NCBI GenBank assembly: GCA_016290595.1
Contig: JAEEUR010000008.1
Location: 1-43,998, forward strand
Direction of reading: 5' to 3'
Source: Lachnospiraceae bacterium
GTDB lineage: Bacteria; Bacillota; Clostridia; Lachnospirales; Lachnospiraceae
DNA length: 43,998 bases
The translations under genes and the position numbers were made by a program. Below the pieces are notes generated by a model. The model did not search any database. It saw nothing but the letters and a program-made list of their open reading frames with translations, and was not told the DNA's origin. This document shows positions 38,119 through 43,998 of this stretch, in pieces (positions within the stretch are counted from its first letter, which is position 1; each line of letters begins with the position of its first letter).

Positions 38119-38136
38119 TGCGGACGGCAAAGTCAA
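38108..38136 (-). promoter_or_regulatory. Promoter for the M48 protease / lipoprotein operon
   Basis: On the minus strand TTGACT (38136-38131), 17-base spacer, TATAAT (38113-38108). It is near-consensus and lies about 35 bases upstream of the chosen start. The palindrome at 38092-38118 covers the -10 and the start site. Confidence 0.88.
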
Positions 38137-38206
38137 AAAAAACAGCGCCCTTCTTGACAGAAAAAGAAACGGCTGATAAAACAGAGCTGCAAAGGACGGA
38201 AGACCC

Positions 38207-38944
38207 ATGAAAAAACGACTGAATTCCAATCAAATCAAGCTGATCGCCATCATTGCCATGACGATCGACCACCTGACCTGGACCTTTTTCCCCGGGACGC
38301 AGGCGGTCTGGTACGTGTACGCGCTGCATATCGTCGGGCGGCTGACCGCGCCGATCATGTGGTTCTTCATCGCGGAGGGCTGTCACTATACGCACGACAT
38401 GGGAAAATATATCGGGCGGCTGTTCCTCTTTGCCCTTGTTTCGCACTTTGCCTATGATTTTGCCTTCGGGATCCCGTTCCTGCCGCTCTCGACGGGCATC
38501 TTCAATCAGACGAGCGTCATGTGGTCGCTGGCCTTCGCGCCGGTCCTGGTCGTGATCTGCCGGCAGGAGAAGATCCCGCAGTGGGCGAAGATCCTGAGCA
38601 TTATCGCGGTCTGCCTGATCACCTTCCCGTCCGACTGGTCCAGCATCGCCGTAATGTGCCCGTTTTTCCTGTTCGCGCACCGGGGAAACTTCAAGCGGCA
38701 GGCGGCCGATATCGTGATCTGGTCCTTTATCTATGCGGCGGTCTATTTTATCTTCCTGGATAAGCTGTACGGCGCGCTGCAGATGTTCACCTTCCTGACG
38801 ATCCCGATCCTGGCCCAGTACAACGGCGAGCGCGGCAAATGGACCGGCATGAAGTGGCTGTTCTATATCTACTATCCGGCGCACCTCTTCGTGGTCGGAC
38901 TCATCCGGATCGCCCTGCACGGGAATATCTCTACGATCTTTTAG
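38207..38944 (+). CDS. TraX-family membrane protein
   Basis: The 245-residue protein begins with the typical TraX block LNSNQIKLIAIIAMTIDHLTW (split only in naming) and continues HIVGRLTAPIMWFFIAEGCHYT. Seven to eight transmembrane helices fill the chain. TraX acetylates pilin in F-plasmid conjugation, but most chromosomal members in Firmicutes are unlinked to conjugation and of unknown role. No transfer gene is nearby here. AAAGGACGGAAG lies before the ATG. The gene is divergent from the M48 operon, and no separate forward promoter was found. Confidence 0.88.
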   Translation: MKKRLNSNQIKLIAIIAMTIDHLTWTFFPGTQAVWYVYALHIVGRLTAPIMWFFIAEGCHYTHDMGKYIGRLFLFALVSHFAYDFAFGIPFLPLSTGIFNQTSVMWSLAFAPVLVVICRQEKIPQWAKILSIIAVCLITFPSDWSSIAVMCPFFLFAHRGNFKRQAADIVIWSFIYAAVYFIFLDKLYGALQMFTFLTIPILAQYNGERGKWTGMKWLFYIYYPAHLFVVGLIRIALHGNISTIF

Positions 38945-38954
38945 GGAGGAAGGC

Positions 38955-38984
38955 GGAAAAAGAGCGGCAGATCCTGCTTTTTCC
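38955..38984. terminator. Hairpin terminator after the TraX-like gene
   Basis: GGAAAAAG pairs with CTTTTTCC across a 14-base loop, with the T run inside the stem; of moderate quality. Confidence 0.45.
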
Positions 38985-38996
38985 TGCCGGATCCTC

Positions 38997-39025
38997 TTGC
39001 GCTGCACGGAAAATGGGTATATAAT
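38997..39025 (+). promoter_or_regulatory. Promoter of the HMA/ZIP operon
   Basis: TTGCGC (38997-39002), 17-base spacer, TATAAT (39020-39025). The palindrome at 39034-39049 lies at the expected start site. Confidence 0.75.
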
Positions 39026-39033
39026 AACCGTTG

Positions 39034-39049
39034 GTTAGCGAGTGCTAAC
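39034..39049. promoter_or_regulatory. Inverted-repeat operator candidate
   Basis: GTTAGC-GAGT-GCTAAC, 6-bp arms with a 4-base centre, just downstream of the -10. The position suits repression. Together with the metal-related genes it fits a metal-responsive regulator, but its identity is unknown. Confidence 0.65.
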
Positions 39050-39100
39050 TGTCGCGCACGGGTCACGCCCGGCCGGGGATCATGAAAAGAGGCACATGAT

Positions 39101-39355
39101 ATGATAAAAACGACGCTGAAAATAGACGGCATGATGTGCGGGATGTGCGAGGCGCATATCTGCGATACGATCCGGAAAGCGGTCCCTTCCGCAAAGAAGG
39201 TGACGGCGTCCCGGAGCAAAAAGGAGGCAAGCTTCCTGACGGAAGAAGCGGTGGATACGGCTTTGCTGAAGGCCGCCGTTGACGCCACCGGCTACACCTG
39301 GCTCGGCGCGGAATCGGCGCCGTATGAAGAGAAGGGCTGGTTCGGACGAAAATGA
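39101..39355 (+). CDS. Heavy-metal-associated (HMA)-type small protein
   Basis: The 84-residue protein begins MIKTTLKIDGMMCGMCEAHI, with the M-x-C-x-x-C metal-binding loop of HMA domains, and continues with the beta-alpha-beta-beta-alpha-beta order (KVTASRSKKEASFL, AVDATGYTWLG). HMA proteins carry Cu+ or other soft metals and pass them to transporters. It overlaps the ZIP transporter gene by four bases (ATGA), which suggests a common metal task, although ZIP transporters usually move Zn, Fe or Mn rather than Cu. AAGAGG precedes the ATG by about ten bases. The upstream promoter carries the inverted repeat GTTAGC-GAGT-GCTAAC. Confidence 0.85.
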   Translation: MIKTTLKIDGMMCGMCEAHICDTIRKAVPSAKKVTASRSKKEASFLTEEAVDTALLKAAVDATGYTWLGAESAPYEEKGWFGRK

Positions 39356-40140
39356 AAGCAGTTTTCTGGGGGCTTCTGATCCCCTTTATCGGCACGGCTG
39401 CCGGCGCCGCCTGCGTCTTTTTCTTACAGCAGGATCTGAAGGCGGGCGTGCAGCGGGCCCTGACCGGCTTTGCGGCCGGCGTTATGGTGGCCGCCTCCAT
39501 CTGGAGCCTGATCATTCCGGCGATCGAGCAGTCCTCCGGTAAGGGGCGGCTGGCCTTCCTGCCCGCCTTTATCGGCTTCTGGTTCGGCATTCTGTTCCTG
39601 CTTCTGCTGGACCATATCATCCCGCATCTGCACCGGAGCATCGATCAGGCGGATCAGACCGAAGGCCCGAAAAGCAGACTGAACCGGACCGTCATGATGG
39701 TCCTCGCGGTGACGCTGCACAACATTCCGGAGGGGATGGCGGTCGGCGTGGTCTATGCGGGCCTTCTGGCCGGCTCGGGCAATATCACGGCCGGCGGCGC
39801 GCTGGCGCTGGCGCTCGGCATCGCGATCCAGAACTTCCCGGAGGGCGCCATCATCTCCATGCCGCTCTTTGCGGAAGGGAAAAGCAAGCCGAAGTCCTTC
39901 GGCCTGGGCGTTCTGTCCGGCGCGGTGGAGCCGGTATTCGGCGGGCTGACGGTCCTGATCGCGAGCCTGGTGGTCCCGGCGATGCCGTATCTCTTATCCT
40001 TTGCGGCCGGCGCCATGCTGTACGTGGTCGTGGAAGAACTGATTCCGGAGATGTCGGCCGGCGAGCATTCCAATATCGGCGTCGTTTTCTTCGCCGTCGG
40101 CTTTTCCCTGATGATGGCTCTGGACGTGGCGCTGGGATAG
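39352..40140 (+). CDS. ZIP-family divalent metal transporter
   Basis: The 262-residue protein has eight transmembrane helices and the two ZIP metal-binding helices: HNIPEGMAVG (TM4, about residues 123-132) and IQNFPEGAIISMP (TM5, about 158-170), with VEELIPE near residue 227. It begins MKAVFWGLLIPFIG. The HNIPEG/QNFPEG pair is characteristic of the GufA-like branch, which takes up Zn, Mn or Fe. It is the second gene of the HMA/ZIP operon and overlaps the first by four bases. Metal specificity is not decided by the sequence. Confidence 0.92.
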   Translation: MKAVFWGLLIPFIGTAAGAACVFFLQQDLKAGVQRALTGFAAGVMVAASIWSLIIPAIEQSSGKGRLAFLPAFIGFWFGILFLLLLDHIIPHLHRSIDQADQTEGPKSRLNRTVMMVLAVTLHNIPEGMAVGVVYAGLLAGSGNITAGGALALALGIAIQNFPEGAIISMPLFAEGKSKPKSFGLGVLSGAVEPVFGGLTVLIASLVVPAMPYLLSFAAGAMLYVVVEELIPEMSAGEHSNIGVVFFAVGFSLMMALDVALG

Positions 40141-40149
40141 GAGCTTGCG

Positions 40150-40998
40150 ATGAAATATCACGTTGAGAAAAACACCGTGCAGGAGACGCTCGTCATCCCC
40201 CTGTTCGGACGGCTGGTCTGCTCCGAGCGCTTCCCGGAGCTCTTTTCCGACCCGGAAGCGAAGCGGATCTGCGATTCGCTGGACTACGACTTTGAGGAAA
40301 AGCGGAAGAAGATGGAATCCCCGGCCGGGCTCTTCGGAGCTCTCGAAGTGGCGCAGCGGCAGTACGATCTGCGCTGCGAGGCGGAAGACTATCTGAAGAA
40401 GCATCCGAAAGCGGCCGTGGTCAATCTGGGCTGCGGCCTGGACGATACCTTTTCGAAAGCGGACAACGGTCAGTGCAGAGGGTACAATATCGACCTGCTG
40501 GACGTGATCCAGGTGCGGAACGAGCTGCTGCCGGCCGGCGGGAGGGAAGAAAATCTGGCCTGCGACCTGAACGACTTTAGCTGGATGGGGCGGATAGACG
40601 CCTCGGACGGCGCGGTCTTCTTTGCGGCCGGCGTCTTTTACTACTTTAAAACTGAAGAGGTAAAAAAGCTCTTTGCCGCGATGGCAGAGCATTTTCCCGG
40701 CGGGGTCCTGGTTTTCGATTCCTGCAACGAGCGCGGCGCAAAGCTGATGCGGAAGACCTGGCTCAAAGAAGCCGGGATCACGGACGTGAGCGCTTACTTT
40801 TCGCTGGAGAACGAGGCCGAACTGCTCGGCTGGAGCGGCCGTTTCGCCTCTGTCACGGCAAAAAGCTACATGCGCGGCTACCGGGATATTTATAACAGCG
40901 TCGGCATGTTCCATAAACTGATGATCCATTTCTGCGACAGTCTTGTAAGGATGAAAATCGTAAGAATATGCTTCAATGATCCGGCGGATAAGGCGTAA
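40150..40998 (+). CDS. Leucine carboxyl methyltransferase-like SAM methyltransferase
   Basis: The 282-residue protein shows the PF04072 (LCM/Tcmp-like) pattern: AVVNLGCGLDDTFSK (about residues 97-111) as the SAM motif I, GYNIDLLDVIQVRNELLP (about 119-136) and FFAAGVFYYFKTEEVKKLF (about 160-178). Bacterial members methylate polyketide or other carboxyl/hydroxyl groups; nearby genes do not reveal the substrate. TAGGAG precedes the ATG by about six bases, and the gene starts nine bases after the ZIP stop. It is closed by the strong terminator at 41030-41059. Confidence 0.85.
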   Translation: MKYHVEKNTVQETLVIPLFGRLVCSERFPELFSDPEAKRICDSLDYDFEEKRKKMESPAGLFGALEVAQRQYDLRCEAEDYLKKHPKAAVVNLGCGLDDTFSKADNGQCRGYNIDLLDVIQVRNELLPAGGREENLACDLNDFSWMGRIDASDGAVFFAAGVFYYFKTEEVKKLFAAMAEHFPGGVLVFDSCNERGAKLMRKTWLKEAGITDVSAYFSLENEAELLGWSGRFASVTAKSYMRGYRDIYNSVGMFHKLMIHFCDSLVRMKIVRICFNDPADKA

Positions 40999-41029
40999 GG
41001 ATCAGATCAAAATCGTTTATAAGCTGAGT

Positions 41030-41059
41030 GGCGGCATCCATGCGGATGCCGCCTTTTTT
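41030..41059 (+). terminator. Rho-independent terminator
   Basis: GGCGGCATCC, loop ATGC, GGATGCCGCC and six T residues. A perfect 10-bp stem. Confidence 0.95.
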
Positions 41060-41168
41060 CATATAAAAACAGCTTCCGCTGCGCTCTGCCCCCGAAAGGG
41101 ATATAAGTAAAATGGCAGCAAAAACCGCCCCGGGCGTTTTGCCTGTGCAGCAGGGTATTATTATACTG

Positions 41169-41198
41169 TTGACGCATATGCGCTCCAAAAGGTATCAT
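41169..41198 (+). promoter_or_regulatory. Promoter of the FAH/nitroreductase operon
   Basis: TTGACG (41169-41174), 18-base spacer, TATCAT (41193-41198). Inside the spacer CGCATATGCG (41173-41182) is a perfect palindrome and a likely operator. Confidence 0.78.
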
Positions 41199-41242
41199 AT
41201 TTGTGACAGACAGTTAACAAAACCTGAAACAGGAGGTAAAAC

Positions 41243-42079
41243 ATGAAGCTTTGCAACATTAAGACCGATCAGGGCATTCATCTGGCCCTGGTGACGGAGC
41301 GCGGCATAATAGACGCCACAGCCGCCGGCTTTGGCCTCAGCATGGACCAGGTCATTGCGGGCGCAGATGCATCAAAGCTGGCTGAAATAGCCGCCGACGC
41401 ATCCCTGCCTGCAGTCGAAGCCCCCGTCTACGCCAACGTGGTCGGAAAGACCGGCAATCTGATATGCGTGGGCCTCAACTACAAGGAGCATGCCATGAAG
41501 TCCGCCAATATGCTGCCGGAGTATCCGGTGCTTTTCGCCAAGCTGGCTCAGGCCCTGGTACCGGACAACTCGGAGGTGGCCCTTCCCCCCTGGGAGAAGA
41601 CCTATGACTATGAGGCTGAGCTGGTCATCGTGATAGGAAAAGAGGCCTGGGGCGTCAGCGAAGAGGATGCCATGGACTACATCTTCGGCTACACCTGCGG
41701 AAACGATGTGAGCTGCCGCGCCTCCCAGAAGCGTACCAGCCAGTGGCTCCCGGGAAAAAGCATGCCGGGCTTCGGCCCCTGCGGCCCATGGATCGTCACA
41801 AGGGACAGCTTCGACCCCAATGATGATCACATGATACGCAGCATCGTAAACGGCGAGGTCCGTCAGAACGCCGTGACCAGTGACATGATCTTCAGCTGCG
41901 CAAAAATCGTCAGCTACGCCTCTAAATACCTGAGGCTTGAGCCCGGCGACCTCATCTACACAGGGACCCCCAGCGGCGTCGCCGGCGAAGGCAAATTCCC
42001 CTTCCTGGTCCCGGGAGACCTGGTGGAGGTGGAGATCGAGGGCATAGGAAAGCTGACCACGAGAATGGTTCAGGGCTGA
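41243..42079 (+). CDS. Fumarylacetoacetate hydrolase-family protein
   Basis: The 278-residue protein has the C-terminal FAH fold: VGLNYKEHAMK (about residues 76-86), the metal ligands in YDYEAELVIVIGKE (Glu pair, about 119-132) and GNDVSCR (Asp, about 155), and DLIYTGTPSGVA (about 236-247). The family cleaves or decarboxylates acylpyruvates and 2-oxo-acids such as fumarylpyruvate or oxaloacetate. AGGAGG stands before the ATG. It opens a three-gene run with a nitroreductase-like protein and a flavodoxin-fold protein, hinting at breakdown of an aromatic or keto compound together with reduction steps (inference). Codon choice differs from the preceding genes. Confidence 0.88.
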   Translation: MKLCNIKTDQGIHLALVTERGIIDATAAGFGLSMDQVIAGADASKLAEIAADASLPAVEAPVYANVVGKTGNLICVGLNYKEHAMKSANMLPEYPVLFAKLAQALVPDNSEVALPPWEKTYDYEAELVIVIGKEAWGVSEEDAMDYIFGYTCGNDVSCRASQKRTSQWLPGKSMPGFGPCGPWIVTRDSFDPNDDHMIRSIVNGEVRQNAVTSDMIFSCAKIVSYASKYLRLEPGDLIYTGTPSGVAGEGKFPFLVPGDLVEVEIEGIGKLTTRMVQG

Positions 42080-42113
42080 TACAGGAAGCTTACCGATAAG
42101 GGAGGACACATAC

Positions 42114-42941
42114 ATGAAAACACTTGAGATCGCGCGCAAAAGGCGCAGCGTCCGCACATTTGACGGAAAAGGACTCACGCCGGAAGATTCGCAGAAGATA
42201 ATGGATTTTGCAGAAAAAGCTGAAAACCCCTATGGGTTGTCCATCGCATGGAAGCTGCTGGACGCTCAGAAGGATGGGCTTACGACCCCTGTAATAGTCG
42301 GAACTGACGTATTTATCGGAGGCAAGATGCTGCGGGCGCCTCACGCGGAGGAAGCCTTCGGCTATTCCTTCGAAAAGATCGTCCTGTTTGCCGAGTCGCT
42401 TAGCATAGGCACCACATGGATCGCAGGTACTATGGACCGTCCCGCTTTTGAGCGCGCCATGGAGCTTGCCGGCGGCGAGGTGATGCCCTGCGTCAGCCCC
42501 CTGGGATACCCCGCGGAGAAGATGTCGCTTCGAGAAACTGTCATGAGAACAAGCATCAAGGCTGACAGCAGGATGGACTTCGGGGAAGTATTCTTCGATG
42601 GATCCTTCGATAAGCCGCTGACCGAAAGTGCAGCAGGAAAACTGCTGGAGGCTTTTGAGGCTGTTCGGATAGGACCATCTGCTGTCAACAGGCAGCCCTG
42701 GCGCATAGTTTTATGCGGCAACAAAGCGCATTTCTATGAAAAGGACAGCAAGGGTCTTAGCGGAAACGACTGGGATGTTCAGAAGATCGATATGGGTATC
42801 GCGCTCAGTCATTTTGAGCTTGCCGCAAAGGACTGCGGTTTTGAGACGGAGTTTGAGATCAGCGATCCCGGCCTGGCCGTGCCTGCCAGTGTCAAGTACA
42901 TAGCCTCATACACTATAAAGGAACAAGAGGCCTCAAAATGA
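42114..42941 (+). CDS. Nitroreductase-family protein (TM-nitroreductase type)
   Basis: The 275-residue protein belongs to the FMN-dependent nitroreductase fold: RKRRSVRTFDGK (about residues 9-20, FMN-phosphate ribose side), the SIGTTWIAGTMDR segment (about 98-110), GPSAVNRQPWRIVL (about 195-208) with the signature S-x-x-N-x-Q-P-W, and a final strand before IKEQEASK. This pattern matches the 'putative TM nitroreductase' (PF14512) branch. GGGAGG precedes the ATG by nine bases. It follows the FAH gene by 34 bases and overlaps the flavodoxin-fold gene by four bases (ATGA), implying co-translation. Confidence 0.88.
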   Translation: MKTLEIARKRRSVRTFDGKGLTPEDSQKIMDFAEKAENPYGLSIAWKLLDAQKDGLTTPVIVGTDVFIGGKMLRAPHAEEAFGYSFEKIVLFAESLSIGTTWIAGTMDRPAFERAMELAGGEVMPCVSPLGYPAEKMSLRETVMRTSIKADSRMDFGEVFFDGSFDKPLTESAAGKLLEAFEAVRIGPSAVNRQPWRIVLCGNKAHFYEKDSKGLSGNDWDVQKIDMGIALSHFELAAKDCGFETEFEISDPGLAVPASVKYIASYTIKEQEASK

Positions 42942-43998
42942 AGCTGCTGATCCACGATCTTACAGCAGCAGAGTGGGATCAGGTCTCGGAGCGCTATGAA
43001 GGATGGACTGTCATCTCCGAAAAGGATGGCATCAGGCCATGCATAGGCTGCTTCCGCTGCTGGATTAGTGGAAGCGGCGAATGCGTCTTCAAGGACGGCT
43101 ATAACCATATGGGCGCTCTCATCCACGAAGCCGATGAAATGGTGCTGATCAGCCGCTATACCTATGGCGGGTTCAGCAGTTTCGTGAAAAACGTTTTCGA
43201 CCGCTGCATAGGCTATGTGCTCCCGGAGTTTGAAACGGCTTACGGGGAGATGCATCATAAAAAGCGGTATCAGGAGGACAAGCCTGTAACATTCATTTTC
43301 AGGGGCTGCAGCCTTTCCGAAGATGATAAGGAAAAAGCCCGTCAGTATGTGGCCGCAGTATGCAGGAACCTTCGCGGCAGCGTAAAGGACGTACTGTTCG
43401 AAGAATGCGAAGCAGAAGAGTCTGTGCCAATTGAAGCTGAAGCGCCGGAGCGGTCCGGGATACTTCTTATCAACTGCAGCCTGCGGGGCAGCAGATCGAA
43501 CACAGCAGTGTTTCTTGAAAGACTTGGAAAGAGCCTGGGAACTCAGATCAATGCTGTAAGCCTGTCCGATGAAGCAGATCTTCAGAAGATCGCAGAGGAG
43601 GCAGCTAAGGCAAAGACGCTGGTGCTCGGCGCGCCGCTATATGTGGACGGACTTCCGTCCTCGGCGCTAAGACTTATGAAAGAGATAAAAAAGCAGGGCG
43701 GCGGGGCGCAATCCAGACTGTATGCCCTCGTAAATAACGGACTTTATGAAAGCCGGCAGAATGTCAACATGCTCAGCATGATAAAGGATTTCTGCGCTGA
43801 CTGCGGTTTCGTTTACAGCGGAGCCTTGGCGATAGGCGCCGGAGAGGCTGTCGGAACACTGATGAAGGGCCGGAATCGCAGTCTCTGGCCTGCAAGAAAC
43901 GCTTTATCAGGAATAGATCAGCTGGCAGCTTCAATCACGAACGATGCCGAAGCCGTGGATATCTACGCAGACCCATATCTTTTCCCCCGCTGGCTCTA
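42938..43998 (+). CDS. Tandem flavodoxin-fold (NADPH-dependent FMN reductase-like) protein, 3'-partial
   Basis: The frame is open to the window end; at least 353 residues. It starts at ATG 42938 in a 4-base overlap with the nitroreductase gene. The first half (residues 1-150) has a flavodoxin-like core with PCIGCFRCWISGSGECVFKD (residues about 29-48) and YTYGGFSSFVKNVFDR. The second half begins near residue 170 with ILLINCSLRGSRSNTAVFLE, another FMN-phosphate loop, followed by TLVLGAPLYVDGLPSSALRLM. So two flavodoxin folds are joined in one chain. The four Cys in the first half could bind a metal or cluster. The family is NAD(P)H:FMN reductase/iron-sulfur flavoprotein-like; the product end is unseen. 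Confidence 0.8.
   Translation, partial: MKLLIHDLTAAEWDQVSERYEGWTVISEKDGIRPCIGCFRCWISGSGECVFKDGYNHMGALIHEADEMVLISRYTYGGFSSFVKNVFDRCIGYVLPEFETAYGEMHHKKRYQEDKPVTFIFRGCSLSEDDKEKARQYVAAVCRNLRGSVKDVLFEECEAEESVPIEAEAPERSGILLINCSLRGSRSNTAVFLERLGKSLGTQINAVSLSDEADLQKIAEEAAKAKTLVLGAPLYVDGLPSSALRLMKEIKKQGGGAQSRLYALVNNGLYESRQNVNMLSMIKDFCADCGFVYSGALAIGAGEAVGTLMKGRNRSLWPARNALSGIDQLAASITNDAEAVDIYADPYLFPRWL

Noticed and set aside
38207-38944. Conjugative pilin-acetylating TraX as sign of an integrated conjugative element
   Set aside because: No other transfer, relaxase or integrase gene is in the window; chromosomal TraX-like proteins are common in Firmicutes.
39034-39049. CIRCE-like heat-shock operator (GAGTGCTAA half-site)
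   Set aside because: Only one half-site agrees; CIRCE needs a 9-base spacer between TTAGCACTC and GAGTGCTAA, and the downstream genes are metal-related, not chaperones.
41112-41246. 44-residue frame before the FAH gene
   Set aside because: No ribosome binding site; it spans the promoter, the palindrome and the ribosome binding site of the FAH gene.

Overview
The window looks like chromosomal DNA of a low-to-moderate GC Gram-positive bacterium, most likely a gut or rumen member of the Clostridia. The reasons are the very regular AAGGAGG-type ribosome binding sites, TTGACA/TATAAT and many extended -10 (TGnTATAAT) promoters, frequent 4-base ATGA overlaps, short T-tailed terminators, lipoboxes of the LAGC/LAAC/LSAC kind, and protein families typical of anaerobic Firmicutes (M48 peptidase plus lipoprotein, TraX-like membrane protein, ABC-2 transporter with a large lipoprotein, transmembrane nitroreductase family). 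No tRNA, rRNA, CRISPR array or intact insertion sequence was seen. Family or genus cannot be fixed from the sequence.

Layout. 0-6 kb: an IS3-type transposase remnant abutting a 5'-truncated flavodoxin that carries a C-terminal helix-turn-helix-like domain; two small membrane proteins; a low-molecular-weight tyrosine phosphatase; a metallo-beta-lactamase-fold hydrolase followed by a tight run of two very small proteins, a flavin reductase-like protein and an esterase; then a start-less relic ending in a 21-bp terminator stem. 6-13.2 kb: a 3-hydroxyacyl-CoA dehydrogenase divergent from a TetR regulator with a palindromic operator candidate; a four-gene lipoprotein/ABC-2 transporter operon; an RtcB RNA ligase and a YbaK-type tRNA deacylase.

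13.2-20.7 kb is the most interesting part. It is visibly AT-richer than its flanks and has its own promoter. It encodes a PLD-nuclease/SF2-helicase/DUF3427 protein, a MutT-like NUDIX hydrolase, an HNH endonuclease, a TehB-like methyltransferase fused in frame to a MazG-like nucleotide pyrophosphohydrolase, and a DUF2075 protein with an N-terminal ELK nuclease motif and a helicase/ATPase domain. The genes overlap by 4 bases or lie 10-12 bases apart. I read this as two successive candidate defence modules, each joining a nuclease-helicase to a nucleotide-hydrolysing enzyme. The defence role is inference.

20.7-33.7 kb: mixed metabolic and stress genes: SGNH hydrolase, glutathione peroxidase, NUDIX, cation-efflux protein, alpha/beta hydrolase, a DraG-SseB-macrodomain triple fusion, an aminoglycoside-phosphotransferase-like kinase, a papain-fold (NlpC/P60-like) protein, a membrane-anchored MerR regulator overlapping a CPBP protease, two GNAT acetyltransferases, a methyltransferase, an HD hydrolase and a small membrane protein of which a decayed copy lies 1.5 kb upstream. 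A deleted HD-domain pseudogene is at 23.7 kb.

33.7-44 kb: a serpin lipoprotein; a lipoprotein and an M48 metalloprotease on the minus strand, behind a promoter with a 27-bp palindrome; a TraX-like membrane protein; a heavy-metal-associated domain protein overlapping a ZIP transporter under an operator-bearing promoter; a leucine carboxyl methyltransferase-like protein; and finally, with noticeably different codon choice, an operon of a fumarylacetoacetate hydrolase-family enzyme, a nitroreductase-like protein and a tandem flavodoxin-fold protein cut by the window end. Coordinates of starts are my choices from ribosome binding sites.
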